DNA of 64,000 nucleotides from NCBI GenBank assembly GCA_003134995.1, contig PLDC01000014.1, positions 95,153 through 159,152 on the forward strand. The letters run 5' to 3'. The DNA comes from Acidobacteriaceae bacterium (GTDB lineage: Bacteria; Acidobacteriota; Terriglobia; Terriglobales; Acidobacteriaceae). This document shows, piece after piece, positions 14,504 through 22,841 of this stretch (the first letter of the stretch is position 1; each line of letters starts with the position of its first letter). The position numbers and the translations under genes were made by a program. Under the pieces are notes generated by a model. It did no database searches and was not told the origin of the DNA. It worked only from the letters and a program-made list of their open reading frames with translations.

Positions 14504-16201
14504 CTACCGCTGCAGCAAATCCACCGGCGCCGTCACATCGTGCACGCGGAAATATTTGGCGAGTGCGGGATACTTGCGCGCCACGGCCTCATACATTGCA
14601 TAGGCCACGTTGCGGTAGGAGACGTGGCCGGCTGGCGTGGTGCGGAGTTCGGAGATGTAGACGACCTCGGCGAAATCCATTTTGAAGAGGGCGCGCTTGC
14701 GATAGGCGAGCGGGATTGCGTACTGCGAATTCTCTTCGGCTTCGGGCGCGTTGCGGGCGGCCAGCTTTTCTATTGCCGCTTGCACGCGGCGCATGGCGGC
14801 ATCGTAGCGGAGGCGCATGCCGGCGTCTTCGACGTCGAGCAGCATTTCGTGGCCGTGCTGCGTGGTGAAGGGCTGCATGACCTGGATGCAGCGGCGGTGA
14901 CGGTGCATGTCGCGGAAGCCGCCGGTATCCATGAGGATGTCGAAGCGGAACTGCTGGCCGGCGCGGAAGCCGCGCAGCATTTCGTCGTGCTTGCCGCGAT
15001 GGCGCAGGCCGAGGTCAATGATCTCGCGGCGATAGCGCTCGCCGGAAACCTGCAGCGCCTGGCGGACCTGGCGATAAGAATGGTGGCAGTGCTCGTAGAG
15101 TAAAGTGGTTGCGATTTCGACTTCGAGCGGTTCTTCGTCGAGCAGGTCGACGATTGCCTTCGACGGCGCGACCGACTCGCTCTTCATTAATTCGGTCGCA
15201 GCCTGGCGCAGTTCGCGGCGGGTTTCCATTTCGTACGGATTCGGGTCGGCGTACTTCACCAGCGTGGGCGCTACTCGAACTTCGTGGAGCAACTCCTGTT
15301 CGGCGCGCGCGCCTAGTTCGGGATTCACGGCTCGAATATCGTCCACCAATTTCTTCAGCGATTCGGCGTTCACGTTGTAGGCGGCCGACGTTGCTGCCTT
15401 CTTTAGCGACTCGCCTAGGACTCGTACCTCTTTGTGCGTGTGCGAGAGCAGGTGCGCGACCTGAGTTTCCAGCGTGCGGGCGTTGACGATCTCGCCCAAC
15501 GACGTATTCGTGGCCAGCGGGAGCAGGTAGCGCGTGATGTCGAAGGCGCGAGCTTTCAGCGTGCGCTCGTAGGTCTCCTGCTTCATCTCGGCGGGCTTGG
15601 GAGTGATGTTGATCAGGTGCTGCGTCATGTGCGCCGAGAGCGCCTGATATTCGGCGAAGAGAAAATCGAGCGTGTCGCAGTAGAGCTGGCGGGCTTCGTT
15701 GTTGGCTGGGCTAGTGGAGCCGAAGTCCGGGATGTAGTAGCCGCTCTTTTTAAAATCCTGGTAGCGGGTGGAGCGCTCCTGGCCATCCCAGCGCTGCTCG
15801 TCGGCGAGTTCGATGGCGGCTAGAATCGAGAGCCGCTCGACTGCGAGCGCAATGTGCGCGAGATCAGCGATCGAGCGATGGCCGTACTGGAAATAAAACG
15901 TGTTGAGAAATTTCTCGGCTTTCTGCGAACTGATCTCGCGCAGCGATTCCTTCATCGAGAGCGATGAGCGCGAATACTTGGCCATGGCGTAGGCCTGGAT
16001 CTCCGGCTCAACGCCGTAGACGGCGAAGACTTCGGTGGACGGAGCTTCGGGCTGCTTTTCAACGGGCGCGGGATTCTCCGTGGCTGAAGCTCGCTGCGGC
16101 GATCTGTGTCCCGGACCAGCTGAAGTCGAATCGGCAGGCGATGGTTTCTGGTTGGAAGGCTCGGGCATGGTGATCACTTCATTCGTCACAGTTGTAGGCA
16201 T
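14504..16201 (-). CDS. thyX: FAD-dependent thymidylate synthase-like protein with two ThyX domains
   Basis: 565 aa, over twice the usual ThyX length of about 220-250. The first half has FQYGHRSIADLAHIALAVERLS, then DEQRWDGQERSTRYQDF (about 135-150), matching the ThyX GHxS...RHRxxSxNexSxRY region but without RHR. The second half has YEHCHHSYRQVRQ, then GGFRDMHRHRRCIQVMQPFT, which keeps RHR but has Pro where the signature Ser is expected. The two halves thus keep complementary parts of the motif. ThyX makes dTMP from dUMP using methylene-THF and FAD. The Pro/Ser-rich N-terminus (1-55) looks disordered; ATG at 16168 is an alternative start. Confidence 0.75.
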   Translation of the reverse strand: MPTTVTNEVITMPEPSNQKPSPADSTSAGPGHRSPQRASATENPAPVEKQPEAPSTEVFAVYGVEPEIQAYAMAKYSRSSLSMKESLREISSQKAEKFLNTFYFQYGHRSIADLAHIALAVERLSILAAIELADEQRWDGQERSTRYQDFKKSGYYIPDFGSTSPANNEARQLYCDTLDFLFAEYQALSAHMTQHLINITPKPAEMKQETYERTLKARAFDITRYLLPLATNTSLGEIVNARTLETQVAHLLSHTHKEVRVLGESLKKAATSAAYNVNAESLKKLVDDIRAVNPELGARAEQELLHEVRVAPTLVKYADPNPYEMETRRELRQAATELMKSESVAPSKAIVDLLDEEPLEVEIATTLLYEHCHHSYRQVRQALQVSGERYRREIIDLGLRHRGKHDEMLRGFRAGQQFRFDILMDTGGFRDMHRHRRCIQVMQPFTTQHGHEMLLDVEDAGMRLRYDAAMRRVQAAIEKLAARNAPEAEENSQYAIPLAYRKRALFKMDFAEVVYISELRTTPAGHVSYRNVAYAMYEAVARKYPALAKYFRVHDVTAPVDLLQR

Positions 16202-16209
16202 GGGAGTGT

Positions 16210-17010
16210 TTGCATGTTAATCGGCGGGGAAACAATCCGCAATGCGAAATGCGGAGACCGGGTCTAGACTGTCAGGTGCGTCCTCTGCTCAAGGTCGTCG
16301 AGCACCGTCCGTGGCCGTTGCCTGCGGGCCCGTGGGTGATGACACAGACCTGGCACGATTTGCTTTTTGCTCACTGGCCGGTGCCGCTGGCCGCGATGCG
16401 GCCCCTTGTTCCTGCACAACTGGCGCTCGATACTTTCGATGGCCAATGCTGGGCGGGAGTGATTCCATTTCGCATGAGCGGTATTCGCGGGCGCGGAATG
16501 CCGGCGCTGCCAGGTCTCTCTCGCTTTCCAGAGCTGAACGTGCGCACATACGTGACCCACGGCGGCAAGGCGGGCGTCTACTTTTTCAGTCTTGACGCCG
16601 GTAATCTTTCGGCGGTCTGGGCTGCACGCAGGTTCTACCACTTGCCTTATTTTCATGCGGCAATGTCTTCGAAGGAAGTCGGCGGAAGTATTCGTTACTC
16701 CTCTCGCCGTTTCCAGGGCGGTGCGGAATTTCGTGGACAGTACCGGGCCGTCGCTGAAGAGCGCGTGCGCGAGAAGGGGTCGATTGAAAACTGGCTCACA
16801 GAACGGTACTGCCTCTATACGGTTCACGAAGGCCCCGTGTATCGCGGAGAAATTCATCACGCGCCGTGGCCCCTGCAGGATGCGGAAGCTGAGTTCGAAA
16901 CCAACACTGTCGCATCGGCTGCCGGGATTTCGCTGACCGCCACTGCGCCACTTCTGCAGTTCGCACGCCGGCTTGAGGTTCTGATCTGGCCGTTGCGGCG
17001 CGCCGAATAG
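16210..17010 (+). CDS. DUF2071 (YqjF) family protein
   Basis: About 250-266 aa protein of the YqjF/DUF2071 family: MTQTWHDLLFAHWPVPLAAMRPLVPAQLALDTFDGQCWAGVIPFRM, PELNVRTYVTHGGKAGVYFFSLDAGN, FYHLPYFHAAM, and a C-terminal HAPWPLQDAEAEFETNT. Biochemical role unknown; the fold is acetoacetate-decarboxylase-like in this group. The start is uncertain: no good ribosome binding site is seen, and the conserved part begins near residue 36 at PWPLPAGPWVMTQTW. It is divergent from the ThyX-like gene, with nine bases between the two starts. Confidence 0.8.
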   Translation: MHVNRRGNNPQCEMRRPGLDCQVRPLLKVVEHRPWPLPAGPWVMTQTWHDLLFAHWPVPLAAMRPLVPAQLALDTFDGQCWAGVIPFRMSGIRGRGMPALPGLSRFPELNVRTYVTHGGKAGVYFFSLDAGNLSAVWAARRFYHLPYFHAAMSSKEVGGSIRYSSRRFQGGAEFRGQYRAVAEERVREKGSIENWLTERYCLYTVHEGPVYRGEIHHAPWPLQDAEAEFETNTVASAAGISLTATAPLLQFARRLEVLIWPLRRAE

Positions 17011-17023
17011 AGTCAGCGGCGCG

Positions 17024-17029
17024 TATAAT
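17024..17029 (+). promoter_or_regulatory. Probable fabG -10 box
   Basis: TATAAT at 17024-17029, 57 bases upstream of the fabG start; no clear -35 is seen. Confidence 0.45.
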
Positions 17030-17086
17030 CTCACGTTCCGACGTACAGTTTTTTAATCTGGACTTGAAGCAAACTCTGGAGAACTC

Positions 17087-17830
17087 ATGTCGCTTTCAGG
17101 ACGTGTGGCGTTCGTGACCGGCGCGTCGCAAGGTATTGGACGAGCCTGCGCGCTGAAGCTCGCCACAGAAGGCGCGGCCGTTGCCGTCGCCGCGCGTAAT
17201 CAGGAGAAGCTGAACGAACTGGTGAATGAAATCGCCGCCGCAGGCGGTAAGGCTGCGGCCTTTGCTCTCGACGTCACCGACGAAGAGCAGGTCAAGGCGA
17301 CGATCAAGGCTGCCGGCGCGCAGTTTGGCAAGATCGACATCCTGGTTAACAACGCTGGTATCACTCGCGACCAGCTCGTCATGCGCATGAAGCGGGCTGA
17401 CTGGGACGCGGTGCTGCAAACGAATCTCACCTCCGCTTATCTTTGTATTCAGGCGGTTTCGATGCTCATGATCAAACAGCGCTGGGGGCGCATCATTAAT
17501 ATCGCGAGCGTTTTCGGCCAGATGGGGCAGGCTGGGCAGGCGAACTACTCGGCATCGAAGGCCGGGTTGATCGGATTGACCATGGCGATTGCGCGCGAGC
17601 TGGGATCGCGCAACATTACTTGCAACGCGGTCGCTCCGGGCTTCATCGAAACCGCCATGACAGAAGTGCTTGGCGACGAGTTCAAGCAGAACGCCGCCAA
17701 ACAGATTCCGCTCGGTCGCGTTGGTTCGCCCGCCGATGTGGCCAGCGCTGTGGCTTTTCTTGCTTCGGATGAGGCTTCCTACATTACCGGCCACGTGCTG
17801 AATGTTAACGGCGGGATGCTGATGGGGTAG
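17087..17830 (+). CDS. fabG: 3-oxoacyl-[acyl-carrier-protein] reductase FabG
   Basis: 247 aa classical SDR that reduces 3-oxoacyl-ACP with NADPH in fatty-acid synthesis. Motifs: TGASQGIG (10-17), ALDVTD, NNAGITRDQLVMRM (typical of FabG), catalytic Asn region LTSAYLCIQA, Ser in INIASVFGQMGQAGQANYSASKAG with YxxxK, PGFIETAMTE, and ITGHVLNVNGGMLM at the end. The length is exact for FabG. GGAG lies eight bases before the ATG. It stands away from the usual fab cluster, with an acetyltransferase downstream. Confidence 0.93.
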   Translation: MSLSGRVAFVTGASQGIGRACALKLATEGAAVAVAARNQEKLNELVNEIAAAGGKAAAFALDVTDEEQVKATIKAAGAQFGKIDILVNNAGITRDQLVMRMKRADWDAVLQTNLTSAYLCIQAVSMLMIKQRWGRIINIASVFGQMGQAGQANYSASKAGLIGLTMAIARELGSRNITCNAVAPGFIETAMTEVLGDEFKQNAAKQIPLGRVGSPADVASAVAFLASDEASYITGHVLNVNGGMLMG

Positions 17831-17833
17831 GAG

Positions 17834-17943
17834 TTTTTACCGCCGAGCACGCAGAGCACGCGGAGAAAATATGAAGCTGGATTCGTCCAAGGAATCAAAA
17901 CTTGAGGTTCCCTCGGCGTTCTCTGCGTCCTCGGCGGTGAAAA
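17834..17943. repeat. Inverted repeat (A family) running into the GNAT gene
   Basis: TTTTTACCGCCGAGCACGCAG (from 17834) and, inverted, CTCGGCGTTCTCTGCGTCC (from 17912, ending in GGTGAAAA at 17943) form arms of about 32 bp with four or five mismatches. The right arm and loop are translated as the first 25 residues of the acetyltransferase. Confidence 0.65.
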
Positions 17944-18410
17944 GCTTGTCGTTTTTTCAGGCTGAATCGCCCGCGCAGATTGCGCAGGCACGCGAACTGT
18001 TTCTCGAGTACGCGCAGTCGCTCGGCTTCAGCCTGTGTTTTCAGAATTTCGACAAGGAACTTGCTGGACTGCCGGGCGACTATGCTCCGCCGGAGGGCCG
18101 GTTACTTCTTGCGGAATGCGAAGGTCAACTCGCTGGATGTGTTGCGATTCACAAGCTGGAAGCCGGCATCTGCGAGATGAAGCGGCTGTACCTGCGTCCG
18201 CAGTTTCGTGGCAAGGGCGTGGGACGCGCGCTGGCCGAGCGTATTATTTCCGACGCGCGCCAGATCGGCTATCGACGCATGCGCCTCGATACCGTCGAGC
18301 CCGTGATGAAAGATGCGGTCGCGATGTATGGCAAGCTGGGGTTCAAGGAAATTCCCCCGTACTGCGCAAACCCTATTGCGGGTGCGTTGTATATGGAGTT
18401 GGAATTGTGA
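17871..18410 (+). CDS. GNAT-family N-acetyltransferase
   Basis: 179 aa. The acetyl-CoA-binding motif A is FRGKGVGRALAERIISDARQIGYRRMRLDT (about 115-145), preceded by the beta strand GICEMKRLYLRP and followed by AVAMYGKLGFKEIPPY and the strand GALYMELEL. Substrate unknown. The first 25 or so residues (MKLDSSKESKLEVPSAFSAS) are translated from the right arm of an inverted repeat and are probably not functional; a TTG near 17946 could be the original start. The next gene starts 20 bp downstream. Confidence 0.88.
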   Translation: MKLDSSKESKLEVPSAFSASSAVKSLSFFQAESPAQIAQARELFLEYAQSLGFSLCFQNFDKELAGLPGDYAPPEGRLLLAECEGQLAGCVAIHKLEAGICEMKRLYLRPQFRGKGVGRALAERIISDARQIGYRRMRLDTVEPVMKDAVAMYGKLGFKEIPPYCANPIAGALYMELEL

Positions 18411-18430
18411 ATACTGAGAGGTCTAAAACC

Positions 18431-19186
18431 ATGAAGAAGAGTCTAACGTTGATTCTTGTCGCGATGTTCATTTTTGCATCGTTATCGTTCGCCGCCGACA
18501 GCAAAACGGTTTCCTACCAAAGCGGCGATGAGACCGTGCAAGCTCTGCTCTACAAGCCTGCCGGCAAGGGACCATTTCCCGCCGTGATTGTGATCCACGA
18601 GTGGTGGGGTCTTAACGACTGGGTCAAAGATCAAGCGTCGAAGCTGGCCGACCAAGGCTATGCGGCTCTGGCGATTGATTTATATCGCGGCAAAGTAGCG
18701 ACCACGCCAGACGAGGCTCACCAATTGATGCGCGGAGTTCCGGAAGACCGCGCCAAGCGCGACCTGCACGCGGCTTTCAAATTCCTCGCAGATCAACCGA
18801 ACGTGAAGCAGAACCGCATCGGCGCAATCGGATGGTGCATGGGCGGCGGCTACGCGCTCGACGCGGCTCTGCAGGAGCCGACGCTCGCGGCCGATGTGAT
18901 CAACTACGGCCATCTCGCCACCGACCCCGATGCGCTCAAGAAAATTAATGCTCCCATCCTTGGATTATTCGGCGCTCTGGATCAGGGCATCCCGGCCAAC
19001 GATGTGAGGAAGTTCGCCGAGACTCTGCAGGGCATGGGAAAGAAGATTGACATCAAGATTTACGACGATGCCGGCCACGCCTTCGAAAATCCCAACAACA
19101 AAAGCGAACCGGGCTACCGCGCGGCCGACGCGGCCGACGCCTGGACGCGCACCGTAAACTTTTTGGCGGACAACTTGAAAAAATAA
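18431..19186 (+). CDS. Secreted dienelactone hydrolase family protein
   Basis: 251 aa alpha/beta hydrolase of the DLH family with a signal peptide (MKKSLTLILVAMFIFASLSFAAD). The catalytic Cys lies in the nucleophile elbow GAIGWCMGGGYALD, the Asp probably in LGLFGALDQGIP, the His in IYDDAGHAFENPNN; HEWWGLNDWVKDQA is the typical early motif. The Cys-Asp-His triad cleaves dienelactones or similar esters. GAGAGG lies upstream of the ATG at 18431. A frame extending from 18035 is a shadow of the GNAT gene. Probably cotranscribed with the GNAT gene. Confidence 0.9.
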   Translation: MKKSLTLILVAMFIFASLSFAADSKTVSYQSGDETVQALLYKPAGKGPFPAVIVIHEWWGLNDWVKDQASKLADQGYAALAIDLYRGKVATTPDEAHQLMRGVPEDRAKRDLHAAFKFLADQPNVKQNRIGAIGWCMGGGYALDAALQEPTLAADVINYGHLATDPDALKKINAPILGLFGALDQGIPANDVRKFAETLQGMGKKIDIKIYDDAGHAFENPNNKSEPGYRAADAADAWTRTVNFLADNLKK

Positions 19187-19212
19187 CTCGGGCCGACGTC
19201 GTCCGCCCGAGT
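19186..19212 (+). terminator. Hairpin after the dienelactone hydrolase gene
   Basis: ACTCGGGC (19186-19193) and GCCCGAGT (19205-19212) form a perfect 8-bp stem starting at the stop codon. The tail (GATCATTTCTT) is only moderately T-rich. Confidence 0.55.
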
Positions 19213-19270
19213 GATCATTTCTTGCACACTGTGTAAGGATCAGTGGCGGATCGCCCGGGTGACTCTAGAA

Positions 19271-19332
19271 TTGCACTGGTTTTGTCATAGCACTAATTTC
19301 CACTTGCAAGAAAATGCCGCCGTGGTTAATAT
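19271..19332 (+). promoter_or_regulatory. Two overlapping promoters before the XRE gene
   Basis: TTGCAC (19271-19276) with TAATTT (19294-19299), and TTGCAA (19304-19309) with TAATAT (19327-19332), each with a 17-base spacer. The second -10 overlaps the first ATG (19331), so a transcript from it would use the ATG at 19346. Confidence 0.55.
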
Positions 19333-19708
19333 GTCGCATCCTGCAATGCTCCCTCAGATCAATATCGGACAAACCATTCGGGACTACCGGCTGCAGAAAG
19401 GTATGTCCCAGGGCGACATCGAGAAGCGCACCGGCCTGCTGCGCTGCTACCTTTCGCGCGTAGAGAACGGGCATACCATCCCGTCGCTCGATACCTTGTC
19501 GAAAATTGCCGGAGCGATGGAGATTGCGCTGTCGCAATTCTTCTCCGAGTCGGGACACAGCAACGGCTCGAAGGGATTGCCGCAACTCTCCGACGACGAA
19601 GTCCGCTTCCTGAGCCAGGTCCGCCGCTACGCCACCAACCTGAATGACAGCGACCGGAAGCTGGTGCTGGCGATGGTGAAGAAGATGGCGTCGAATTCGA
19701 GTAAGTAG
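19331..19708 (+). CDS. XRE-family transcriptional regulator
   Basis: 125 aa. INIGQTIRDYRLQKGMSQGDIEKRTGLLRCYLSRVENGHTIPSLDTLSKIAGAMEIALSQFF is a complete Cro/CI-type HTH (residues about 10-70). The C-terminal 50 residues form a helical segment with VRFLSQVRRYATNLNDSDRKLVLAMVKKMA, probably for dimerisation. The start may be ATG 19331 or, if the nearer promoter is used, ATG 19346 (leaderless). Proteins of this kind are common in Acidobacteria; the target is unknown. Confidence 0.85.
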   Translation: MSHPAMLPQINIGQTIRDYRLQKGMSQGDIEKRTGLLRCYLSRVENGHTIPSLDTLSKIAGAMEIALSQFFSESGHSNGSKGLPQLSDDEVRFLSQVRRYATNLNDSDRKLVLAMVKKMASNSSK

Positions 19709-19710
19709 CT

Positions 19711-19872
19711 TTTAGCCGTTAGCTCTTAGCCTTTAGCTCAAACCTTCGCTTATAGTTGATATGCTAGCCCCTCTCCGTTTATGACCCAAGCTGCAGCGGC
19801 CCTTGGCGTCGTCGCCAGCGCTATCCTCCGTAGGATTCAAGCTAAGAGCTAAAGGCTAAGAGCTAAAGGCTG
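19711..19872. repeat. Inverted repeat (B family), AGCTCTTAGCCTTTAGCT type
   Basis: Arms at 19711-19739 and 19841-19872 are built from the words TTAGCTCTTAGCC and GGCTAAGAGCTAA in opposite orientation. A second copy with longer perfect arms frames 55822-56001. It separates the XRE gene from the MXAN_5187-type gene. Confidence 0.6.
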
Positions 19873-19961
19873 AGTACTTTCGTACCATGTCCCTCGGTGC
19901 CCACTGGGTACCTCGCCCCCGCCGCCGCTTCTCACTACACTGTTCACTTGGAGACTCCCGA

Positions 19962-20612
19962 GTGACCACTGACGAAGAACTGGTTGTGCTTGAGACTCAG
20001 CTGCGGCGGCTGAAAATCGAGTACGAAGTCTACTTCAGCAATCCGACCAAGCGGCCTCCCACGGACGTGGAGTGGAAGGTGCTATCGCTGCTGCGCAAGT
20101 TTTCCGACGGCGGACGCATGAGCTTCTCGCAGCGCTTCCGCTACAACGAAATGGCGCAGCGTTACGCCATCTACAGCGACCTGTGGCGCAAGAAGTCGCG
20201 CATCCGCGAGGAAGGCTATCGCCGGCCGCAGGATGCGCTGCTTGCCGTGCAGGGCGTGCGTCCTGACGTGGAAGAGCACAAACCGCAGCACAATCCGGTT
20301 TACGGGTTAAGTCATGCTGCCACTGCCGGCGCCGCCACGGCAGCGGCCGAAGCTCCGGTGAGCTCGCAGCCGGTTACTTTGCACAGCGCCGCGGACAAAG
20401 TTGGGCGCGAACAGGTAGAGCGCTTGTTTAACACGCTGGTCGCGGCCAAAAAGAAAGCTGGAGAAAAAGTCTCCGGCAACCTGGATTCGTTTTCTACCTT
20501 CGTGCAGAAGAAGACCGACGAGATCCGCAAGCAGTACGGCTGCCAGGATGTAGAGTTCTCCGTCGAGCTTGCTGGGGGGCAGGTTAAGTTGAAGGCTAAG
20601 GCGAAAGCTTAG
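19962..20612 (+). CDS. MXAN_5187 C-terminal-domain-like protein
   Basis: 216 aa. The N-terminal half has the conserved LETQLRRLKIEYEVYFSNPTKRPPTDVEWKVLSLLRKFSDGGRMSFSQRFRYNEMAQRYAIYSDLWRKKSRIREEGYR, which I recognise as the MXAN_5187-type C-terminal domain. An Ala-rich linker follows, then a conserved C-terminal part (EQVERLFNTLVAAKKKAGEKV ... YGCQDVEFSVELAGGQVKLKAKAKA). Function unknown. The start is GTG 19962 with GGAG eight bases upstream; the frame extends to 19887 but without support. Its last 63 bases are repeated 640 bp downstream. Confidence 0.75.
   Translation: MTTDEELVVLETQLRRLKIEYEVYFSNPTKRPPTDVEWKVLSLLRKFSDGGRMSFSQRFRYNEMAQRYAIYSDLWRKKSRIREEGYRRPQDALLAVQGVRPDVEEHKPQHNPVYGLSHAATAGAATAAAEAPVSSQPVTLHSAADKVGREQVERLFNTLVAAKKKAGEKVSGNLDSFSTFVQKKTDEIRKQYGCQDVEFSVELAGGQVKLKAKAKA
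20544..20612 (+). repeat. Direct repeat, copy 1 (3' end of the MXAN_5187-type gene)
   Basis: Begins CAGGATGTAGAGTTCTCCG and ends at the gene's stop codon. It matches 21183-21245 with about five substitutions and six extra bases near the end. Confidence 0.85.
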
Positions 20613-20620
20613 GCCAACCC

Positions 20621-21157
20621 GTGACTGTTCCCGATGAATTCGGCGCTGTTTTTCTAGCACAGCTGGCCACGCTTGCGCTAATTAGAATCTGGGAAGCGGG
20701 GCGCCAGGCATCGCGGGAAGAACTTGGAAACCGCCCTCGACCACCTCATGACGGCGTCCACCTGATTTTCACCGGACTCGCGATTGTTCTCGGTCTCGTC
20801 CTACTGATCATTCTGGTCTCCCGACCGATCCGCCTTCCATCAGTAGCAGGAGGCGGCAGCATACTCGTCCCGCTCGTTGCTTTTTTTACCTTTGTCTATC
20901 TCATCTTCGTGATCGGAATCGGTTCAGGCCACCACGCAAGCGGGGACAAGTCCAGTCCCTGGCTTAGCGGTCTTCGTTTGCTTGCGACTGCGGCGCTGTT
21001 AGTCGCCGCGATGATGCTCCCGATGTTCTTACTTCCTTACACGCGGATCCCGCATCGGAATCAAGGCTGGCTCGCGTGTCTCATTGGAGTCGGTGTGGTC
21101 GTTGTCTGGCAATTGATAGTGCGTAGGATTCACCGCAGCAGGAGCCCTGCGCCCTAG
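20621..21157 (+). CDS. Membrane protein of about 178 aa, inserted between direct repeats
   Basis: Starts with GTG at 20621, eight bases after the preceding stop. The N-terminal 45 residues are soluble. Four hydrophobic segments follow: VHLIFTGLAIVLGLVLLIILV, SILVPLVAFFTFVYLIFVIGI, LLATAALLVAAMMLPMFLL and WLACLIGVGVVVVWQLIV, ending in a basic tail. No family recognised. The gene is flanked by copies of the 3' end of its upstream neighbour, so it seems to have been added there. Confidence 0.65.
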   Translation: MTVPDEFGAVFLAQLATLALIRIWEAGRQASREELGNRPRPPHDGVHLIFTGLAIVLGLVLLIILVSRPIRLPSVAGGGSILVPLVAFFTFVYLIFVIGIGSGHHASGDKSSPWLSGLRLLATAALLVAAMMLPMFLLPYTRIPHRNQGWLACLIGVGVVVVWQLIVRRIHRSRSPAP

Positions 21158-21182
21158 GCGACGTGGCCAGCGACCGCTGAAT

Positions 21183-21245
21183 CAGGATGTGGAGTTCTCC
21201 GTCGAGCTTGCCGGAGGGCAAGTTAAGTTGAAGGCGAAGGCGTAG
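21183..21245 (+). pseudogene. Direct repeat, copy 2: orphan 3' end of the MXAN_5187-type gene
   Basis: Begins CAGGATGTGGAGTTCTCCG and in the original frame encodes QDVEFSVELAGGQVKLKAKA then a stop. Nothing before it continues the gene, so it is a 3' remnant left when the membrane-protein gene was placed between the two copies. Confidence 0.85.
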
Positions 21246-21282
21246 ATCTGTGCGGCTTTCGATTTACATACTTCCTGTGAAA

Positions 21283-21308
21283 GCGCCGGCCTCGGGTGAG
21301 GCCGGCGC
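21283..21308. terminator. Strong hairpin between convergent genes
   Basis: GCGCCGGCCTC (21283-21293) and GAGGCCGGCGC (21298-21308) form a perfect 11-bp stem with a 4-base loop. There is no long T run on either side. Placed between convergent genes, it could block both transcripts. Confidence 0.6.
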
Positions 21309-21335
21309 CTAAAAGCCGTTCTTTGGTCTCATCGT

Positions 21336-22520
21336 TCAGTCCAGCCCGAAAGCTAAGAGTGACCCGGTGAAGCTGTAGATGTCACCTATCGGGAAATAAA
21401 CCATGCCCTTGGCTACGGCTGGCGAGCCACCCCCGAGTGTGCCGGAAATGGGATAGCTCCACAGCAGGGCGCCTGTGCTGGCGTTGAGCGCATACAACGA
21501 GTTGTCGCTCGAGATGCTGGTGCTCTGGGTCGTGATATACACCACACCATTGGCGACGGCTGGCGATGAGGCGACGTTGCCGATGGTGAGATATTTCCAT
21601 AGAAGAGCGTGGGTACTGGCCTCGAAGGCGTACACGTACCCGTCGTAGGAGCCGACATAAACAACGCCGCCGGCGACGGCCGCCGAGCCTGCAATCTGGC
21701 CGCCCGTGGTGTAGCTCCACAGAAGCGTTCCGGTCGAGGCTTTCAGCGCGTAGAACTTGTTATCGTCGGAACCGATGTAAACCACTCCATTCGCGACCGC
21801 GGGCGTAGCCTCGATAAAGGCGCCGGTGGCGAAACTCCATATTTTGGCGCCGGTGGTGGCATTCAGCGCATACACGCTGTTGTTCTCGGATCCCAAATAG
21901 ACTACTCCGTCCACCACGGCGGGTGCGCCCCAGATCTGCGTGCCTGTGTCATAGGTCCACAGAAGTGCTCCGGTCGTCGCGTTCAGCGCGTACAGGGTAC
22001 CGCTATAATCGCCGCAGTACACCACACCGTCGGCCACTGTCGGCGTGGCATACGAGCCGTTGATCGTGGGGTAGCTCCACAGCAGGGTGCCGGTGCTGGC
22101 GTTGACCGCATAGATCACGCCGGGTACGCCGGGATACACCGAGCTGAAATAAACCACGCCGTTCGCCACGGCGGGCGACGAGTATATCCAGCTGCCGACT
22201 TCGGTGAAGTAGCTCCACAGCTTGGCGCCGGTGGTGGCGTTCCACGCGTACATATTGCCGTCGTACGCGCCGGCGTAGACCACGTTATTCAGCTCGGCGG
22301 GCGAGGAGAACACCGGTACTCCGGGGGAGTAGCTCCACTTCAGTGTCAAGTTCGGAACATTCTGCACGCTGAGCGTTTTTTCGTACGTGTTCCAGCGGTG
22401 CATGTTGGTGCGAGTGAACTCGCTCCAGTTGTTGATGGCAATGCCGTCGGATTGCTGGCCCCATGCCAGGCTTGCAAAACAGATGGACAAAACGATTGTC
22501 GAGACGCGGATGCGCAACAT
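21336..22520 (-). CDS. Secreted PQQ-like beta-propeller repeat protein
   Basis: 394 aa with signal peptide MLRIRVSTIVLSICFASLAWG. The rest is eight or so repeats of a 40-residue unit with the consensus SPAVANGVVYxGSxDxxxYALNATTGALLWSYxTG, typical of PQQ-enzyme-like propellers (also of BamB). No PQQ or metal ligands are apparent, so a binding or scaffold role is more likely than dehydrogenase activity. The start at 22520 has GGAGGT upstream (22530-22525). The repeat units are so alike at DNA level that unequal exchange is plausible. Confidence 0.85.
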   Translation of the reverse strand: MLRIRVSTIVLSICFASLAWGQQSDGIAINNWSEFTRTNMHRWNTYEKTLSVQNVPNLTLKWSYSPGVPVFSSPAELNNVVYAGAYDGNMYAWNATTGAKLWSYFTEVGSWIYSSPAVANGVVYFSSVYPGVPGVIYAVNASTGTLLWSYPTINGSYATPTVADGVVYCGDYSGTLYALNATTGALLWTYDTGTQIWGAPAVVDGVVYLGSENNSVYALNATTGAKIWSFATGAFIEATPAVANGVVYIGSDDNKFYALKASTGTLLWSYTTGGQIAGSAAVAGGVVYVGSYDGYVYAFEASTHALLWKYLTIGNVASSPAVANGVVYITTQSTSISSDNSLYALNASTGALLWSYPISGTLGGGSPAVAKGMVYFPIGDIYSFTGSLLAFGLD

Positions 22521-22736
22521 GACGAACCTCCAGTTATTTTGAGATTTGTGGAACTCGGCCCGTCGAAGCATTCAGTCGGACGGAGGAGAATGGAACAAAG
22601 GGGAGGGAGAAACGACCGAACACCGCAACGTTTGCACAAGGGAATGCGATTGTCAAGGGCCTCTATTTAAAAAAGACGCCATTTTCCCAACTTGGGACTC
22701 AGCCCTGATCGAGCACGCTAAAAAAAACGACTGCTC

Positions 22737-22841
22737 ATTGCTGATAGAATCTTCGGTCGCTCCGCACTCATACTTCATATCCGAGGCCAATCATGTCCCG
22801 CAACAGTTCCCGCATCCAGCGCGCCATCCTCAGCGTTACCG
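22737..22841 (+). repeat. Direct repeat, copy 1: purH promoter and first codons
   Basis: 105 bp matching 23330-23434 without gaps and with fewer than about ten substitutions. It spans the sequence upstream of purH, its ATG and its first 16 codons. Confidence 0.88.
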
